DNA of 64,000 bases from Sheuella amnicola (GTDB taxonomy: Bacteria > Pseudomonadota > Gammaproteobacteria > Burkholderiales > Burkholderiaceae_B): positions 493,121-557,120 of the forward strand of contig NZ_JAAGRN010000001.1 in NCBI RefSeq assembly GCF_010499255.1, in the 5' to 3' direction. Below the pieces are notes generated by a model, which did no database searches, was not told where the DNA came from, and saw only the letters and a program-made list of their open reading frames with translations. The position numbers and the translations under genes were made by a program. Of the stretch, positions 63,144 through 64,000 are shown piece by piece. Positions within the stretch are counted from its first letter, which is position 1. The number at the start of each line of letters is the position of its first letter.

Positions 63144-63872
63144 ATGCACATGACGCTTAAGAGAATCATGTTGTATTGTCTGGTGGCATGTCTAGCCGGA
63201 TGTGCGTCGTCTAATCGAAAATCAACGGAAATGACGGTATCTATCCCGAACGAAGACTGGTGGAATCGAGCAACTACAAGCACAGACAACTCAACCAGGA
63301 ATCTGGCTCAAGTTCGCAAAAGAATGCAAAACGTGAGTGGACTCAGTTACTCGATTGCGGTTACTCGAGAAAAAGAAATCAATGCATTTGCAGTTAACGA
63401 AGATGGTCGTACGCTAGTCATATTTACGACAGGCTTTCTGGATGAGTTCGGAAACGATCAGGATGTGCTTGCGACCACGCTCGGGCATGAACTGGCCCAT
63501 CACAAATTAGGCCACACGGATAAATCACGCCAGGAAAGCGTCGCCTTTGCGCAAAGCGCAACAAGCTTTGTACTCGGGACGGTTGCAAATATATTCGTGC
63601 CGTTTAGCGGCATGTTGGTAAGCCCTGCCGTTAAAACCGCCACCCTGACATTTAATCGCGAGGACGAACGCGATGCCGATGCACTTGGCATGCAATGGGC
63701 TATGCAGGCGGGCTACTCACCTTGCGGTAGTTACCGTTTTGCAAAAAGAATGACGGAATTGGGTCAAGGCACAGCGGTGACTTTTTTATCGACGCATCCG
63801 GTAAATACCGAGCGGATGGAAAATGCCGATACAGTTGCGAAACAAAAATACAAGATGAGCTGTGTGAAGTAA
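63144..63872 (+). CDS. M48-family metalloprotease lipoprotein
   Basis: Envelope lipoprotein peptidase of 242 aa. The signal sequence has the lipobox CLAGC (Cys20). The Zn motif is GHELAHHKLGH (His115, Glu116, His119), with the third ligand Glu in DERDADALGMQWAMQAGY. It resembles the YcaL/LoiP group of outer-membrane-associated proteases in quality control. Thirteen bp after maf, so possibly cotranscribed. Confidence 0.92.
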   Translation: MHMTLKRIMLYCLVACLAGCASSNRKSTEMTVSIPNEDWWNRATTSTDNSTRNLAQVRKRMQNVSGLSYSIAVTREKEINAFAVNEDGRTLVIFTTGFLDEFGNDQDVLATTLGHELAHHKLGHTDKSRQESVAFAQSATSFVLGTVANIFVPFSGMLVSPAVKTATLTFNREDERDADALGMQWAMQAGYSPCGSYRFAKRMTELGQGTAVTFLSTHPVNTERMENADTVAKQKYKMSCVK

Positions 63873-63892
63873 CTTTCCTACTCCCCAAAGAC

Positions 63893-63925
63893 AAACCCCC
63901 GCAAGCTGATAGCATGCGGGGGTTT
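63893..63925. terminator. Terminator hairpin between protease gene and rRNA operon end
   Basis: A perfect 11-bp stem AAACCCCCGCA/TGCGGGGGTTT with an 11-nt loop lies 10 bp beyond the 5S rRNA 3' end on the minus strand and 20 bp after the protease stop on the plus strand. Short T stretches flank it on both sides. Probable end of the rRNA operon and of the convergent gene. Confidence 0.75.
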
Positions 63926-63935
63926 GAGGTGTAAG

Positions 63936-64000
63936 AGCTTGACGATGTCCTACTTTCACAGATGTACATCCACTATCATCGGCGCTAAGGTGTTTCACGG
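63936..64000 (-). rRNA. rrf: 5S rRNA, 3' part (continues beyond window)
   Basis: Read on the minus strand, the sequence ends in CCGTGAAACACC...GCGCCGATGATAGTG...TGTGAAAGTAGGACATCGTCAAGCTC. This is the conserved 3' half of a betaproteobacterial 5S rRNA (GCGCCGATGATAGT, GTGAAAGTAGG). The 5' half, and presumably 23S and 16S, lie to the right. The exact 3' end is estimated. Confidence 0.9.

Overview
The window reads as chromosomal DNA of a heterotrophic betaproteobacterium, most likely order Burkholderiales and probably an Alcaligenaceae (Bordetella/Achromobacter-like) relative. The clues are three orphan Bug/TctC-type solute-binding proteins, many CoA-linked catabolic genes, a short BpH3-type H-NS protein, the nit-tldD-aroG order, and a 5S rRNA end of betaproteobacterial type. 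Base composition looks moderate, near half G+C by eye (not computed). No transposase, phage gene, CRISPR array or tRNA was seen.

Left part (1-25 kb) is accessory catabolism. An IclR-type regulator at 4.3 kb diverges from a minus-strand operon: CoA-transferase, acyl-CoA dehydrogenase, Bug protein, enoyl-CoA hydratase. A small thioesterase, an EF-hand protein and a lipoprotein follow. Next come a succinate-semialdehyde-type dehydrogenase, a LysR regulator and a YihU-like reductase, which could oxidise or reduce one aldehyde pool. From 10 to 25 kb lie two more beta-hydroxyacid dehydrogenases, an aminotransferase, a plus-strand operon (Bug, dehydrogenase, SDR, carboxymuconolactone-decarboxylase-like), a branched-chain-type ABC transporter operon ending in an acyl-CoA dehydrogenase, and a plus-strand operon of LacI regulator, metallo-beta-lactamase-fold hydrolase and Old Yellow Enzyme. 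Palindromes with the core TGAAACGTTTCA lie in the promoter regions of the Bug/aminotransferase pair, the ABC operon and the LacI gene. This suggests one LacI-controlled catabolic regulon of unknown substrate.

At 25-27 kb is an unusual gene: a lipoprotein with a truncated OmpA-like domain fused in frame to the membrane and kinase parts of a sensor histidine kinase. 

The right part (27-64 kb) is mostly core: cytochrome c', purB, a GST, a fatty-acid activation/dehydrogenation pair, mnmA, the proton-translocating transhydrogenase pntAA-AB-B, a flavocytochrome c sulfide dehydrogenase pair, two bactofilins flanking an M23 peptidase, glcDEF with an extra GlcD-like oxidase, aroG, tldD, a nitrilase-family gene, H-NS, a third Bug gene, a TauD-type dioxygenase, pepN, fbp, a quinone reductase, yebC, purD, hemF, nadD, rsfS, rlmH, maf and an M48 lipoprotein. 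It ends in a 5S rRNA gene on the minus strand.

Upstream of aroG I find a 43-codon reading frame with a cluster of Phe/Tyr codons, followed by a strong intrinsic terminator and a competing complementary segment. This has the layout of a transcription attenuator for DAHP synthase. That attenuator, the OmpA-kinase chimera and the LacI operator set are the most interesting signals here.
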